Numbered from the stretch's first letter, positions 8,534 to 17,350 are shown. The stretch: 64,000 nt of DNA from Comamonadaceae bacterium (GCA_947453965.1 CANGIQ010000002.1:1-64000), one strand, 5' to 3'. Notes: generated by a model not told the origin, from the letters alone. A program made the numbers and translations.

Positions 8534-8590
8534 GCGGCAAATGTGTCGATTTCACGGCGGCAAGCGGCAAGCCCTTGCCAGTGAAGCGAC
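8534..8590. promoter_or_regulatory. Repeat-rich upstream region of the giant flagellin (candidate enhancer)
   Basis: Three copies of GCGGCAA (8534-8540, 8557-8563, 8564-8570) and opposing TTGCC blocks lie within a larger inverted repeat, GTCGATTTCAC (8545-8555) against GTGAAGCGAC (8581-8590). The cluster is about 90-140 bases upstream of the -24 element, a usual position for enhancer sites of sigma-54 activators. Confidence 0.4.
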
Positions 8591-8673
8591 AAAACCTTGC
8601 CACTGAGTACTTAGATGAACAAATTTTTTTGCTTTAAAAAGGGAAAACCCTTATTTAGAGAGTCAAAAACAAC

Positions 8674-8690
8674 TTGGCACGGTATGTGCT
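8674..8690 (+). promoter_or_regulatory. Sigma-54 promoter of the giant flagellin
   Basis: TTGGCACGGTATGTGCT matches YTGGCACGRNNNTTGCW with a single mismatch and exact GG (8676-8677) N10 GC (8688-8689) spacing. Predicted start is near 8701, 38 bases before the ATG. I found no sigma-28 element (TAAA-N15-GCCGATAA) in this interval. Confidence 0.82.
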
Positions 8691-8710
8691 TCAGTGTAGG
8701 CAAGTTTGAT

Positions 8711-8726
8711 TGACCAATTGAGGTCA
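8711..8726. promoter_or_regulatory. Inverted repeat TGACC-AATTGA-GGTCA in the flagellin leader
   Basis: A perfect 5-6-5 repeat about +11 to +26 abuts the Shine-Dalgarno (GGAG). It may be a downstream activator site, as known for FlrC at Vibrio flagellin promoters, or a leader hairpin affecting translation. Confidence 0.35.
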
Positions 8727-8738
8727 GGAGATTAAAAA

Positions 8739-11700
8739 ATGGCAGTTATCAATACCAACGTCAAAGCATTGTTCTCGCAAGCTGCGCTGACAACTTCTGG
8801 AAGATCGCAAGCATTGGCGATGCAGCAGTTGTCGACCGGCAAGCGTATCAACTCGGCTCGAGATGATGCCGCGGGCATGGCGATCGCAACACGCATGACG
8901 CAGCAAATACGCGGCTTGAATCAAGCGGTGCGTAATTCGGGTGACGCCATCAACCTGATCCAAACGGCCGAAGGCGCGACCAACGAAATCACGGACATGA
9001 TGCAACGCATGCGTGAATTGGCCGTGCAAGCAGTCAACGACACCAACGACAACGCGCAGCGCAGCTATTTGGACCTGGAGTTTCAACAGCTGAAGCAACA
9101 GATTGTCCAAATTTCCGACAACACCGAGTGGAACGGTTTCCCAGTGTTGAACGGTTCTGCCGGTGAGCGCGTGGGGGAAATGCCTGTTTATAAGGTGACC
9201 TCCGAAAACCAGTTTGGCTCTGTCTTTATCAACCCCACCACATCACGCACAGTGGCGGGTTCGGACGCGGGTGAAAAGCAAACCTTCCAAATCGGTGGCA
9301 CATTGCCCACGCTGACAGGTTCGCAAACCTTGCAAATCACAGTGGCGGGTGTGGACGTGACCTTGGATGGCCCTTCCGTGGCATCGGCCTCTGCAGTGGC
9401 TACCAAAATTCAACAAACACTGAGCGCTAATTCAAAGTTTGACAGCAGCTCGGGACGCAGTGTCACGGTGGCTGCCGATACCTTGACGATTACCTATGCG
9501 CCTGCAGATGGCGATGTTGCAGCGACAAGTTTTGATCCGAAAGCGGCTGTGGGTTTGACAGCGACCGCTGCCACCACGCGTGAAGCGATCACCAAAGGTG
9601 CCGAAAGCTTCAAGGGCAATGGTTCTTTCCTCTACAGCGGCGCGCTCAGCATGAGCGTGGACGCGAGCGGTACGGTAACTGCGTCTTTTAAAACGGCCCA
9701 AGGCACAACGATTCCTATGCAAGGGATCATGAACAACACCGCCGTGACAGAAACATCGGTGGTCACCTTCAACGCAATGACCGCCGGACAAACGCTGACC
9801 ATGGGTGGTTTGACCTACACAGCCGGTGCCTCAGGCGCCACTGCGGCTCAAGTGGCTGCTGACTTCGCGAGTCGTGCCAACGGCTATGTCGGTGCCGCTG
9901 CCACAAGTGGTGCCTTTACCGGAACCTTGAGTGGTTTTGCGTCAGGTGCTGCGACAGGCACACCTGCAACTTCTGTGACCTTTACCAGTGCCTCGACAGG
10001 CACCAACGTGACCAATTTGGCGATCAGTGGCTCAGGTGCTTTGCCTGCCGTGGTCGTGACCGATGGCGCGCCTGCAGGTTCTATCACGTTCATCAAGAGC
10101 ACGGGCACCAATGCACAGGTGTTGTCAGATGACTTGGTGTATTCATTCCAAAAATCAGATGGCACCAATGCCACCTTGACAGGTCGCGCTTTCAGCTACA
10201 ACGTTGCCGTAGAAGGCAGTATTCCAGCTTTGCGCGCAGGCGATTTGAAGATCAATGGCATTGACATTGGGGCTTCATATGCCATCGATGACAAAGTCTC
10301 ACCTGTGGCCAACGCCGCAGGCAGCGCGATTGCCAAAGCCGCAGCGATCAACCGCTTGGCGGTTGCCACGGGTGTGACCCAAGGCGAAACACAGATGTTG
10401 ACGTTTGCTGGCACACCGACGCCTGGCAACGTCACGGTGGGTGGTGTCAGTGTGACGTTGACCGCCTTGGACACAACCTCGGCCGCTGCGACAGCCAAAA
10501 TTGCCGCAGCTTTACAGGCCAGCCCTTTGTATGCCCAAGGCACGGGCCGCGTGGTGAACTATTCACCTGGCAACTCCAATCTGTCTATCACGTTCGCTCC
10601 AAGCGAAGGCAATATGCCTGACACCGTGATTCAAATGGGCCCCACAGGCTTGACCGGTATTGTGGACACCACGGCTGAAAACTTCATTGCTTCAGCTGGA
10701 ACAGGCGTGTTTGCCAAAGTGAACGAGAACGTGATGTCCGGTCGTGCCATGTCAGGCACGTCTGTGGTCAAAGGTACGGTCTTCATCAACGGCTTTGCCA
10801 GTGCAGACATCACCACGGTGCTGAACAACTCACGTGAAACACGTGCCAATGTGGTTCGTGCTATCAACTTGATCAGCGATAAAACCGGTGTCAAAGCGAT
10901 TGACACAGGTTCTGATGCCAAGGGCATCACACTGAGCGCTGCCGATGGCCGCAACATTGAAGTGAGCTTTGAAACATCGGCCAATGCGGACGATTTCGGT
11001 TCACGCATTGGTATGCGACCAGGCGTGCAAGCCGGTACGATTTCGCTGGAATCTAAAATTCCAGCCCCTGTGGTGCTGACCTCCGACACAACGGGTGATA
11101 TCACCCGTGCGGGTTTGATCAGCGGTAACTTCAGCAAAAACGAAGCGGTCACCAACACCAGCCCCCGTCCTATCGTAGGACCCAGTGTGGCGCAGGTGGA
11201 AAGCATTACCTATTCGGGTACGGTGCCAGTGGCGGGCGACTTGTTTGCCTTGACAGTGAATGGCACAACCTTCACCTACGCGGCCAATGCGACCGATGGT
11301 TTGACAGCGCAAGCGATTCGCAATGGCTTGGTCGCTTTGGTGAATGCCAATACGACACTGCCTGTCACCGCATCGGCAGGGCGCAATGGCGGCGAGATTT
11401 TGTTGACGTCAGACACACCAGGCACGGCCTTCACACTGACCAACGCAAAAAGCAACACCACCACCACGGTCACAGCCTCCACGGTGAAAGCCAATGCCAA
11501 GGCTGACTTCAAGCCTCTGGGCATGAACGATTTGATGATCAACGGTGTCAAGATTCCGCCTTCCACCAGTGCGGATGACAAAGACTCCAACACGCTGGCT
11601 ACCAGCAGCGACCCTGCGTCAAGCGCGATCGCAATTGCCAATGCCATCAACTCACAAACGGCGATCACAGGTGTGTTGGCCAAAGCCAACGGCGCTGAGA

Positions 11701-13037
11701 TCAAAGGCACAAAAACAGATACCAGCTTGCCAATTTTGGCGGCTCCGACACTCCAGTCCTTGTTCGTCAATGGCACGGAAGTGAAAGTGCAATTTGTGCA
11801 AGACGAGCCCAAGATGGACCGTTTGAACAAAGTGGCAGATGCTATCAACCAGCGCGCGGGCGAGTCCGGCGTTACTGCTGTGGTCAACGGCGAGGGCATC
11901 AGCCTCAAATCAGATGGCCGCAACCTGTCGGTTTGGTTTGACTCTAATGTGAAGGACTTGTCGGCTGCCAACTTTGGTTTGGACCAAGGTGGTGCAGTGG
12001 CTCAGTCGTCACAAATTAATCTGTCGGGCACTGTTGCTATTGCAGACACAGCCACCGTCACCATCAACGGTGTGAAGGTCACTTCAGGTGGCGCCGCTGC
12101 CGCAACACCTGCGTCGTTAGCGACTGCCTTGCAAACGGCCATTCAAGCGGCCATCACTTCAGGTGCCATCAAAAACGTCAAAGTAACCAACACCTCAGGT
12201 GTGTTGTCGGTGACTTCTACCGTCCCTGGTTCTCCTTTTGAAATTGCGGGTGCAATCACCAGCAATGCCGCGACCAGTTTGGCCATCAACGAAGTGACTG
12301 CCAACAGTTTTGGTAACAACCAAATCACAGGCGTGTTCAACGCAACGGCGAGCAGCAGCACAGCCCGTACGGTGTACGGCACCGTGCGCATGGTGGCGCA
12401 ACCGCCACAGCTGCCCGGATTGCCGAAACCTGCTGGTGCGCCAACTTCTGCGGCGGACCAACTGCTGCAAGGCAATGCCAAACCGTTCAAGATCAGCACC
12501 GGCGAGGATGGATTCAGTTCCAACAGTAATTTCTCTGCTCTGGGCTTCAACGAAGGCAGCTTTGGCGGCCGATCCAGTTCTGAAATGGACCCTCCCAAGG
12601 TCGGTCGCTTGGCCTTCCAAGTGGGTTCCAGCGCTAACCAAACCGTGACCATTGATTTGGCCGATTTCGGCAAGAATGGCCCAATCACCGGCGAAATCAC
12701 CGGCGACGTGGACCAAAACGTGGACCAACGCACCGTGCGCATCAACACCCGTGAAGGTGCGACCGATGTGTTGACCAAGCTTGATTCGGCGATGGACAAA
12801 ATCAACGCCACCCGTGCCACCATGGGTGCAGTGATGAACCGTCTGGACCACGTGATCAACAACTTGACCAACGTGTCCATGAACTTGTCGACCTCGCGCA
12901 GCGGTATTGAAGATGCAGACTACGCATCCTCGAGCACCGAGTTGGCCAAAACGCAAATCATGCAGCAAGCCGCTACGGCAGTGCTGGCGCAAGCCAACAC
13001 CAGCCAACAAACGGTGCTCAAACTCTTGGGCGGTTAA
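8739..13037 (+). CDS. Giant flagellin (1432 residues)
   Basis: Filament subunit with intact flagellin ends. The N-terminal D0/D1 is MAVINTNVKALFSQAALTTS to about residue 140, including LSTGKRINSARDDAAGMAIA; the C-terminal D1/D0 is about 1338-1432 (MNLSTSRSGIEDADY...ending VLKLLGG). The roughly 1200-residue insert between them is Thr/Ser/Ala/Gly-rich. By eye it is built from recurring modules: flagellin-IN-like units (xxINGVxI...AINxxxxxTGV, near 503, 678, 931, 1008) and about 90-residue repeats (near 190, 341, 552, 823, 1091). There is no HExxH, so it is not a flagellinolysin. Typical flagellins are 270-550 residues. The ATG has a good Shine-Dalgarno (CAGGAG). Confidence 0.95.
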   Translation: MAVINTNVKALFSQAALTTSGRSQALAMQQLSTGKRINSARDDAAGMAIATRMTQQIRGLNQAVRNSGDAINLIQTAEGATNEITDMMQRMRELAVQAVNDTNDNAQRSYLDLEFQQLKQQIVQISDNTEWNGFPVLNGSAGERVGEMPVYKVTSENQFGSVFINPTTSRTVAGSDAGEKQTFQIGGTLPTLTGSQTLQITVAGVDVTLDGPSVASASAVATKIQQTLSANSKFDSSSGRSVTVAADTLTITYAPADGDVAATSFDPKAAVGLTATAATTREAITKGAESFKGNGSFLYSGALSMSVDASGTVTASFKTAQGTTIPMQGIMNNTAVTETSVVTFNAMTAGQTLTMGGLTYTAGASGATAAQVAADFASRANGYVGAAATSGAFTGTLSGFASGAATGTPATSVTFTSASTGTNVTNLAISGSGALPAVVVTDGAPAGSITFIKSTGTNAQVLSDDLVYSFQKSDGTNATLTGRAFSYNVAVEGSIPALRAGDLKINGIDIGASYAIDDKVSPVANAAGSAIAKAAAINRLAVATGVTQGETQMLTFAGTPTPGNVTVGGVSVTLTALDTTSAAATAKIAAALQASPLYAQGTGRVVNYSPGNSNLSITFAPSEGNMPDTVIQMGPTGLTGIVDTTAENFIASAGTGVFAKVNENVMSGRAMSGTSVVKGTVFINGFASADITTVLNNSRETRANVVRAINLISDKTGVKAIDTGSDAKGITLSAADGRNIEVSFETSANADDFGSRIGMRPGVQAGTISLESKIPAPVVLTSDTTGDITRAGLISGNFSKNEAVTNTSPRPIVGPSVAQVESITYSGTVPVAGDLFALTVNGTTFTYAANATDGLTAQAIRNGLVALVNANTTLPVTASAGRNGGEILLTSDTPGTAFTLTNAKSNTTTTVTASTVKANAKADFKPLGMNDLMINGVKIPPSTSADDKDSNTLATSSDPASSAIAIANAINSQTAITGVLAKANGAEIKGTKTDTSLPILAAPTLQSLFVNGTEVKVQFVQDEPKMDRLNKVADAINQRAGESGVTAVVNGEGISLKSDGRNLSVWFDSNVKDLSAANFGLDQGGAVAQSSQINLSGTVAIADTATVTINGVKVTSGGAAAATPASLATALQTAIQAAITSGAIKNVKVTNTSGVLSVTSTVPGSPFEIAGAITSNAATSLAINEVTANSFGNNQITGVFNATASSSTARTVYGTVRMVAQPPQLPGLPKPAGAPTSAADQLLQGNAKPFKISTGEDGFSSNSNFSALGFNEGSFGGRSSSEMDPPKVGRLAFQVGSSANQTVTIDLADFGKNGPITGEITGDVDQNVDQRTVRINTREGATDVLTKLDSAMDKINATRATMGAVMNRLDHVINNLTNVSMNLSTSRSGIEDADYASSSTELAKTQIMQQAATAVLAQANTSQQTVLKLLGG

Positions 13038-13060
13038 TCACACCGCTTTGAAGTTCAAGC

Positions 13061-13372
13061 ATGAAAGCAGCTGAGGGCGAGGCGCCCAAACCTACGAGAG
13101 GCCCCAATTGCTGGGACTGTCGCTACCTAGCGATCACGTGGGATGTGCGCTTGCCCTATGGCTGCAAGTTCATGGGTTTTCGCTCGAAAGTGATTCCTTC
13201 GCTTGAGGTGTTGCGCAGTGATGGGCGTTTTTGCAGCGCCTTTTCGCCCAAGCCAGCCAACCCAGCCGCTGACAAGGCACACGCCGCTTCCAAGCAGGCT
13301 GTCGGCCAACCGTCGAATCGTCGAGAAACTGACCGTACGCGTCCATTCATCTCGATTAATTTAATTACTTAG
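13061..13372 (+). CDS. Small four-cysteine protein, function unknown
   Basis: 103 residues. The core NCWDCRYLAITWDVRLPYGC, followed about 20 residues later by GRFCSAF, has four Cys (CxxC plus two more) and could bind zinc or an iron-sulfur cluster. The C-terminal third is polar and looks disordered. No signal peptide. It lies 23 bases after the giant flagellin on the same strand and 63 bases before the sigma-54 regulator, so it may be co-transcribed with the flagellin. I do not recognise a named family. Confidence 0.7.
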   Translation: MKAAEGEAPKPTRGPNCWDCRYLAITWDVRLPYGCKFMGFRSKVIPSLEVLRSDGRFCSAFSPKPANPAADKAHAASKQAVGQPSNRRETDRTRPFISINLIT

Positions 13373-13385
13373 GTTTCAAAATTCG

Positions 13386-13402
13386 TTGGCACGCACTTTG
13401 CA
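13386..13402 (+). promoter_or_regulatory. Sigma-54 promoter of the flagellar regulator gene
   Basis: TTGGCACGCACTTTGCA matches YTGGCACGRNNNTTGCW at all positions but the R, with GG 13388-13389 and GC 13400-13401. Predicted start is near 13413, 23 bases before the GTG start. It implies that the regulator or its operon is itself sigma-54 dependent, possibly by autoactivation. Confidence 0.82.
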
Positions 13403-13435
13403 TAACAGTCTTACCTTTATTTCAGGCTGTTCAAA

Positions 13436-14863
13436 GTGATTGCTTCTTCTGTCAACGTTATTCATGCTGTGTGGTTGGACCCTTTCAGTCCACTCGACGC
13501 CGCAGATCGCGCCCAGCTGAGTGCCGCCGGTATCAGCTTGGAAACTGTTTCTACCCTGGGTGACCTCACACTGGCCTTGCGTCGTGCGCACACGGTGGTG
13601 ATCCGCTTAGGCGATAGCGCTGAGCTGTTGCAAGAAGTGCAGACCCTGGTGGCGCAACTCGGTCACACCGTGCCTGTTCTGTGCCGCGTCGATCGCCGCC
13701 GCATGGAAGTCGCGGTCGATGCCATGCGCTTGGGTGCTTTGCATGTGTTGCCTGCGGACGAATGGTCGCCAGGTGCCTGGCAAGATGCTGTCAAAGGCCT
13801 CAACGGACCCCAACTCAAAACCAAAAGCTATGTGTTTGTGGACCCCACCAGCCAACACCTGTTGGCGCTGGCACAACGCGTGGCACAAACCGATGTGACT
13901 GCCTTGTTGGTTGGCCCCACAGGCGCTGGTAAAGAAGTGTTGGCCCGGGTGCTGCACGAGTCTTCACCCCGTGCCAAAGGCCCATTTGTGGCGCTCAACT
14001 GCGCGGCCATGCCCGAGCATTTGATCGAAGACATGTTGTTCGGTCACGAGAAGGGCGCTTTTACCGGCGCTTTGAAAGAGCACAAAGGTTTGTTTGAACA
14101 AGCCCATGGCGGCACCATCTTCTTAGACGAAATTGGTGAAATGCCGATGCAATTGCAAGCCAAGTTGTTGCGTGTGTTGCAAGAGAAAAAACTCAACCGC
14201 TTGGGTGGCGAGGGCGTCATTGACTTGGATGTGCGTGTCATCGCCGCCACCAACAAAGATTTGAAGCTTGCCATTGAGCAACGCGAATTCCGCGAAGACC
14301 TCTATTTCCGCATCAGCACTTTCCGCTTGCGCATTCAAGCGCTGAAAGACCGTCCGGGCGACATCATGCCTTTGGTCTTGCAGTCCTTGGCACGTCACAG
14401 CAAAAGCGATCTGCCTTTTACTGTGACCGATGAAGCACAGGCCATGCTGCAAAACTACCCGTGGCCCGGCAATGTACGTGAATTGGAAAACGTGGTTCAG
14501 CGTGCCGTGGTCTTGTGCATGGGACGCACCATCAGTCCCGCACATTTGATGTTTGACGATGCGATGACAGACCGCGAAGTCGTCATGTCTGATTTTGAAG
14601 TTGCAACACCTGGCGTGATGGGCAATTCAGAAGCGACTGGAAGTTTTGCCCCAATTGCCATTCGTTCGACCCCTGAGCCTTTGATGCCCGTCAACTTAGG
14701 CGATGCTGTCAAAACCAGCGAGCACCAAGCCATCATGGCCGCCATTCAAAGCACCGAGAGTCGCATGGAAGCGGCTGCCAAACTGGGCATCAGCCCACGT
14801 ACCTTGCGCTACAAGCTGGCGCAGCTGCGCAGCCGCGGTATGCCTGAAGGAGTGTCCGCATGA
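13436..14863 (+). CDS. Sigma-54 enhancer-binding flagellar regulator (FleQ/FlrC-like)
   Basis: Transcription activator of 475 residues. The N-terminal 1-120 has receiver-like length and pattern, but the expected phospho-acceptor Asp position reads VVIRLGD without a DxxMP motif, so the domain looks degenerate as in FleQ/FlrA. The AAA+ domain has Walker A GPTGAGKE (160-167), the sigma-54 contact loop GAFTGA (207-212), Walker B GGTIFLDE (225-232) and REDLYFRIS. A Fis-type helix-turn-helix ends the protein (MEAAAKLGISPRTLRYKLAQ). It starts with GTG and its stop overlaps the fliE ATG by 4 bases, so it heads the fliE-fliJ operon. Probable targets are the sigma-54 promoters listed here. Confidence 0.9.
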   Translation: MIASSVNVIHAVWLDPFSPLDAADRAQLSAAGISLETVSTLGDLTLALRRAHTVVIRLGDSAELLQEVQTLVAQLGHTVPVLCRVDRRRMEVAVDAMRLGALHVLPADEWSPGAWQDAVKGLNGPQLKTKSYVFVDPTSQHLLALAQRVAQTDVTALLVGPTGAGKEVLARVLHESSPRAKGPFVALNCAAMPEHLIEDMLFGHEKGAFTGALKEHKGLFEQAHGGTIFLDEIGEMPMQLQAKLLRVLQEKKLNRLGGEGVIDLDVRVIAATNKDLKLAIEQREFREDLYFRISTFRLRIQALKDRPGDIMPLVLQSLARHSKSDLPFTVTDEAQAMLQNYPWPGNVRELENVVQRAVVLCMGRTISPAHLMFDDAMTDREVVMSDFEVATPGVMGNSEATGSFAPIAIRSTPEPLMPVNLGDAVKTSEHQAIMAAIQSTESRMEAAAKLGISPRTLRYKLAQLRSRGMPEGVSA

Positions 14864-15201
14864 TCGATCGCATTTCAAACAGCAACATCCAGTCGATGCT
14901 GGAGACCCTGCGCGCCCACCAGGCGCAGTCCATGGGCAACACCAACACGGTGAACGAGCCCGCTGCCACCAAGGTGGGGCAACCCTCATTTTTTGACTCG
15001 GTCAAAAACGCCATCGACAAAGTCAATGACGCAGACATCAAGGCCGATGCCATGTCTGACGCTTATGACCGCGGCGAAGAAGTGCCCTTGACCGAAGTGG
15101 TCTTGAGCATGCAGAAATCGTCGTTGGCTTTTGAAGCCACCTTGCAAGTACGCAACAAAGTGATGAAAGCGTACGAAGAAATCATGAACATGCCGGTTTG
15201 A
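14860..15201 (+). CDS. fliE: Flagellar hook-basal body protein FliE
   Basis: Junction protein between MS ring and rod, the first substrate of the flagellar export apparatus. 113 residues, family-typical length. The C-terminal signature SLAFEATLQVRNKVMKAYEEIMNMPV is classic FliE. Translation is probably coupled to the regulator (ATGA overlap). fliF follows after 20 bases. Confidence 0.95.
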   Translation: MIDRISNSNIQSMLETLRAHQAQSMGNTNTVNEPAATKVGQPSFFDSVKNAIDKVNDADIKADAMSDAYDRGEEVPLTEVVLSMQKSSLAFEATLQVRNKVMKAYEEIMNMPV

Positions 15202-15221
15202 TGCTGGACTGAGAGACTGAT

Positions 15222-17327
15222 ATGGCTACTGATACCTTGAACATGAACTCCATGGCACTGTCCGCCCCTTCCGGTGCAGACATCGCCACGTCGCCTGATA
15301 CTGCCGTCAAGGCCAGTGGCACAGGCGGTGTGGCCGAATGGCTCAACGCCAAAGAAGGCCCAGGTGCCTTTTTGGGTGACCTCTTGCGCCAACCCTCGGT
15401 GCGCAAAACATTGCCGTTTGTGGTGATCTTCATGCTGCTGCTGTCGGTGGCGGTGTTCTTCACCTCGCTCAAACCCACGCCTTACCGTCCTTTGGTGTTG
15501 ATGCTCAGCGATGCCGACAAGCAACAAGCCATTGAAGCCTTGAAGGCCGCTGAGTTCAAGCCTGAGGTGGATGTGAACACCGGTCAGATTTCGGTGCCGA
15601 CATCACGTTTCCAGGAAGCCCGCATGTTGCTGGCTTCCAAAGGTTTGCCACGTACCGAAGCTTCGGGCATGGACAACCTCAAAGACATGCCTGCCATGAC
15701 CACCAGCCAGTTCATGGAGCAGGTGCGTTACAACAATGCGATGGAGCAAGAGCTGGCACGCAGCATTGTGCAAATTGGCGGCATCAAATCCGCCCGCGTG
15801 CATTTGGCCGCACCCAAACAAAGCGTGTTTGTACGCGACCGTGCGCCCACCAAGGCCTCCGTGGTGATCACCCGTTTGCCTGGCCGCACCATTTCTGCTG
15901 CCAACGTGCAAGCCATCATTCAATTGGTGGCGTCGAGCGTGCCTTATTTGGCGCCTGAGAATGTGTCGGTGGTCGACAACTTTGGCAGCTTGATGAACGA
16001 GATGTTGGTCGAACAGCCTTTGGGTTTGACCTCGGCGCAGCTGAGTCAAAAGCAGCAGATGGAAGACCTGTACCGCACCCGTTTGATCCAACTGCTCGCG
16101 CCTATCGTGGGCGAGAACAACGTCAGCGCGCAGGTGAGCATGGCTTTGGACTTCACCCAAACCGAAGTCACCACCGAAGACTTTGACTCGCAAGACAAGG
16201 GCCCCAAAACACGTTCGGAACTGTTTGTGGAAGACCGCAACACCTTCCGCGACGCGATTGGTATCCCCGGTTCTTTGTCGAACACGCCGCCATCACCCAC
16301 CAACCCCCAGTCGACCACGCAAACCAATGCGGATCCCTTGAAAGGTGTGAGCGAAAAAGGCGTGCAAGTCACGGCACGTAGTACCAAAAACTATGAACTC
16401 GACCGTTCCGTGCGCCACACCAAAGGCGCCATGGGCAACATCACCAAGATTGGTGTGGGTGTGCTGATCAATGAGCGTCCAATTCCTGCCGGTGCGAAGG
16501 TAGAAAAAGCCGCGGACGGCTCTACCCCTACATCGATTCCCTATACCCCTGAAGAAATTGAGCGCTTGAACCAATTGGTCAAAGGTGCCGTGGGCTTCAG
16601 CGAAACCCGTGGTGACGTGGTGACCGTGGTGGCGACCAAGTTCGAGCCACAAATTGATCCCACGGCCATTCCTTGGTATCGCGATGAGAACTACCAAGTC
16701 ATGGTCAATGCTGGCGTGATTGGTGGCCTTTTCTTGCTCGTCTTGCTGACTGTCGTTCGCCCCATGGTGCGTCGTTTGATCACCCCGCCAGTTGACCCAG
16801 CGGCTGTGGCAGCGGCTGCTGCAGAAGCGGCCAGTTTGGAGGCCAAGATGGCCATCGACGTGGCCACTGCCGAATCGGCTGCAGCTCAATCGTCAGCCTT
16901 GGCCGCTAAAGAAGCACACGAAGCCGAGATTGCCCGCATCAGCGAAGAGGCAATGAAAGCCGCTGCAGAATCTGCCCGCATGGCAGAAGAAGCGAGAATG
17001 GCTTTTGAAGCCAAAGTGGCTGCGGATGCCCTGGCCGCGGAAGAAGCTGAAAAAGCCAAAGCCGAGGCGCATGCTGCGCAACTGGCGCAGGCGCTGCAAG
17101 CGGGCGAAGAAGCCGGTCAAGAAATTGAAATTCAAGAAGGTGAAACGTTGGAAGAAGTCAAAGCCCGCATGGCGAGCTTGAAGCCGAAGAAACAATCGAT
17201 TTCGGCCGACTTGCTCAACACGGCCAATTCGTACGACGATAAAGTCGCTTTGATTCGCATGATCGTGGCTGAGGACTCGACCCGCGTGGCCGGTGTGCTC
17301 AAAGGCTTGATCAAGCCACCCGTTTAA
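15222..17327 (+). CDS. fliF: Flagellar MS-ring protein FliF with an extended C-terminal region
   Basis: Forms the MS ring in the inner membrane. 701 residues, against about 550-570 in usual homologues. First membrane helix about 64-83 (FVVIFMLLLSVAVFF); ring-building domains with SARVHLAAPKQSVFVRD; second helix about 494-515 (VIGGLFLLVLLTVVRP). The cytoplasmic part after it is about 185 residues: an Ala/Glu-rich, probably helical stretch, then EIEIQEGETLEEVKARM (from 634), then the FliG-binding tail (ISADLLNTANSYDDKVALIR to the end). The same C-terminal layout recurs in the protein at 19786-20463. Confidence 0.95.
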   Translation: MATDTLNMNSMALSAPSGADIATSPDTAVKASGTGGVAEWLNAKEGPGAFLGDLLRQPSVRKTLPFVVIFMLLLSVAVFFTSLKPTPYRPLVLMLSDADKQQAIEALKAAEFKPEVDVNTGQISVPTSRFQEARMLLASKGLPRTEASGMDNLKDMPAMTTSQFMEQVRYNNAMEQELARSIVQIGGIKSARVHLAAPKQSVFVRDRAPTKASVVITRLPGRTISAANVQAIIQLVASSVPYLAPENVSVVDNFGSLMNEMLVEQPLGLTSAQLSQKQQMEDLYRTRLIQLLAPIVGENNVSAQVSMALDFTQTEVTTEDFDSQDKGPKTRSELFVEDRNTFRDAIGIPGSLSNTPPSPTNPQSTTQTNADPLKGVSEKGVQVTARSTKNYELDRSVRHTKGAMGNITKIGVGVLINERPIPAGAKVEKAADGSTPTSIPYTPEEIERLNQLVKGAVGFSETRGDVVTVVATKFEPQIDPTAIPWYRDENYQVMVNAGVIGGLFLLVLLTVVRPMVRRLITPPVDPAAVAAAAAEAASLEAKMAIDVATAESAAAQSSALAAKEAHEAEIARISEEAMKAAAESARMAEEARMAFEAKVAADALAAEEAEKAKAEAHAAQLAQALQAGEEAGQEIEIQEGETLEEVKARMASLKPKKQSISADLLNTANSYDDKVALIRMIVAEDSTRVAGVLKGLIKPPV

Positions 17328-17350
17328 TAAAGAAATTTGAGGACTTCATC

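Noticed and set aside
8534-8738. Search for a sigma-28 flagellin promoter
   Set aside because: No TAAA-N15-GCCGATAA-like pair; the sigma-54 match explains the region better.
12195-13010. Long minus-strand open frames opposite the giant flagellin (also at 12143-12880, 11276-11971, 10631-11206 and 114-803 opposite the first flagellin)
   Set aside because: They mirror the GC-rich third-position bias of the flagellin frames, have no start signals and show His/Gly/Arg-rich or Leu/Pro/Thr-rich antisense composition.
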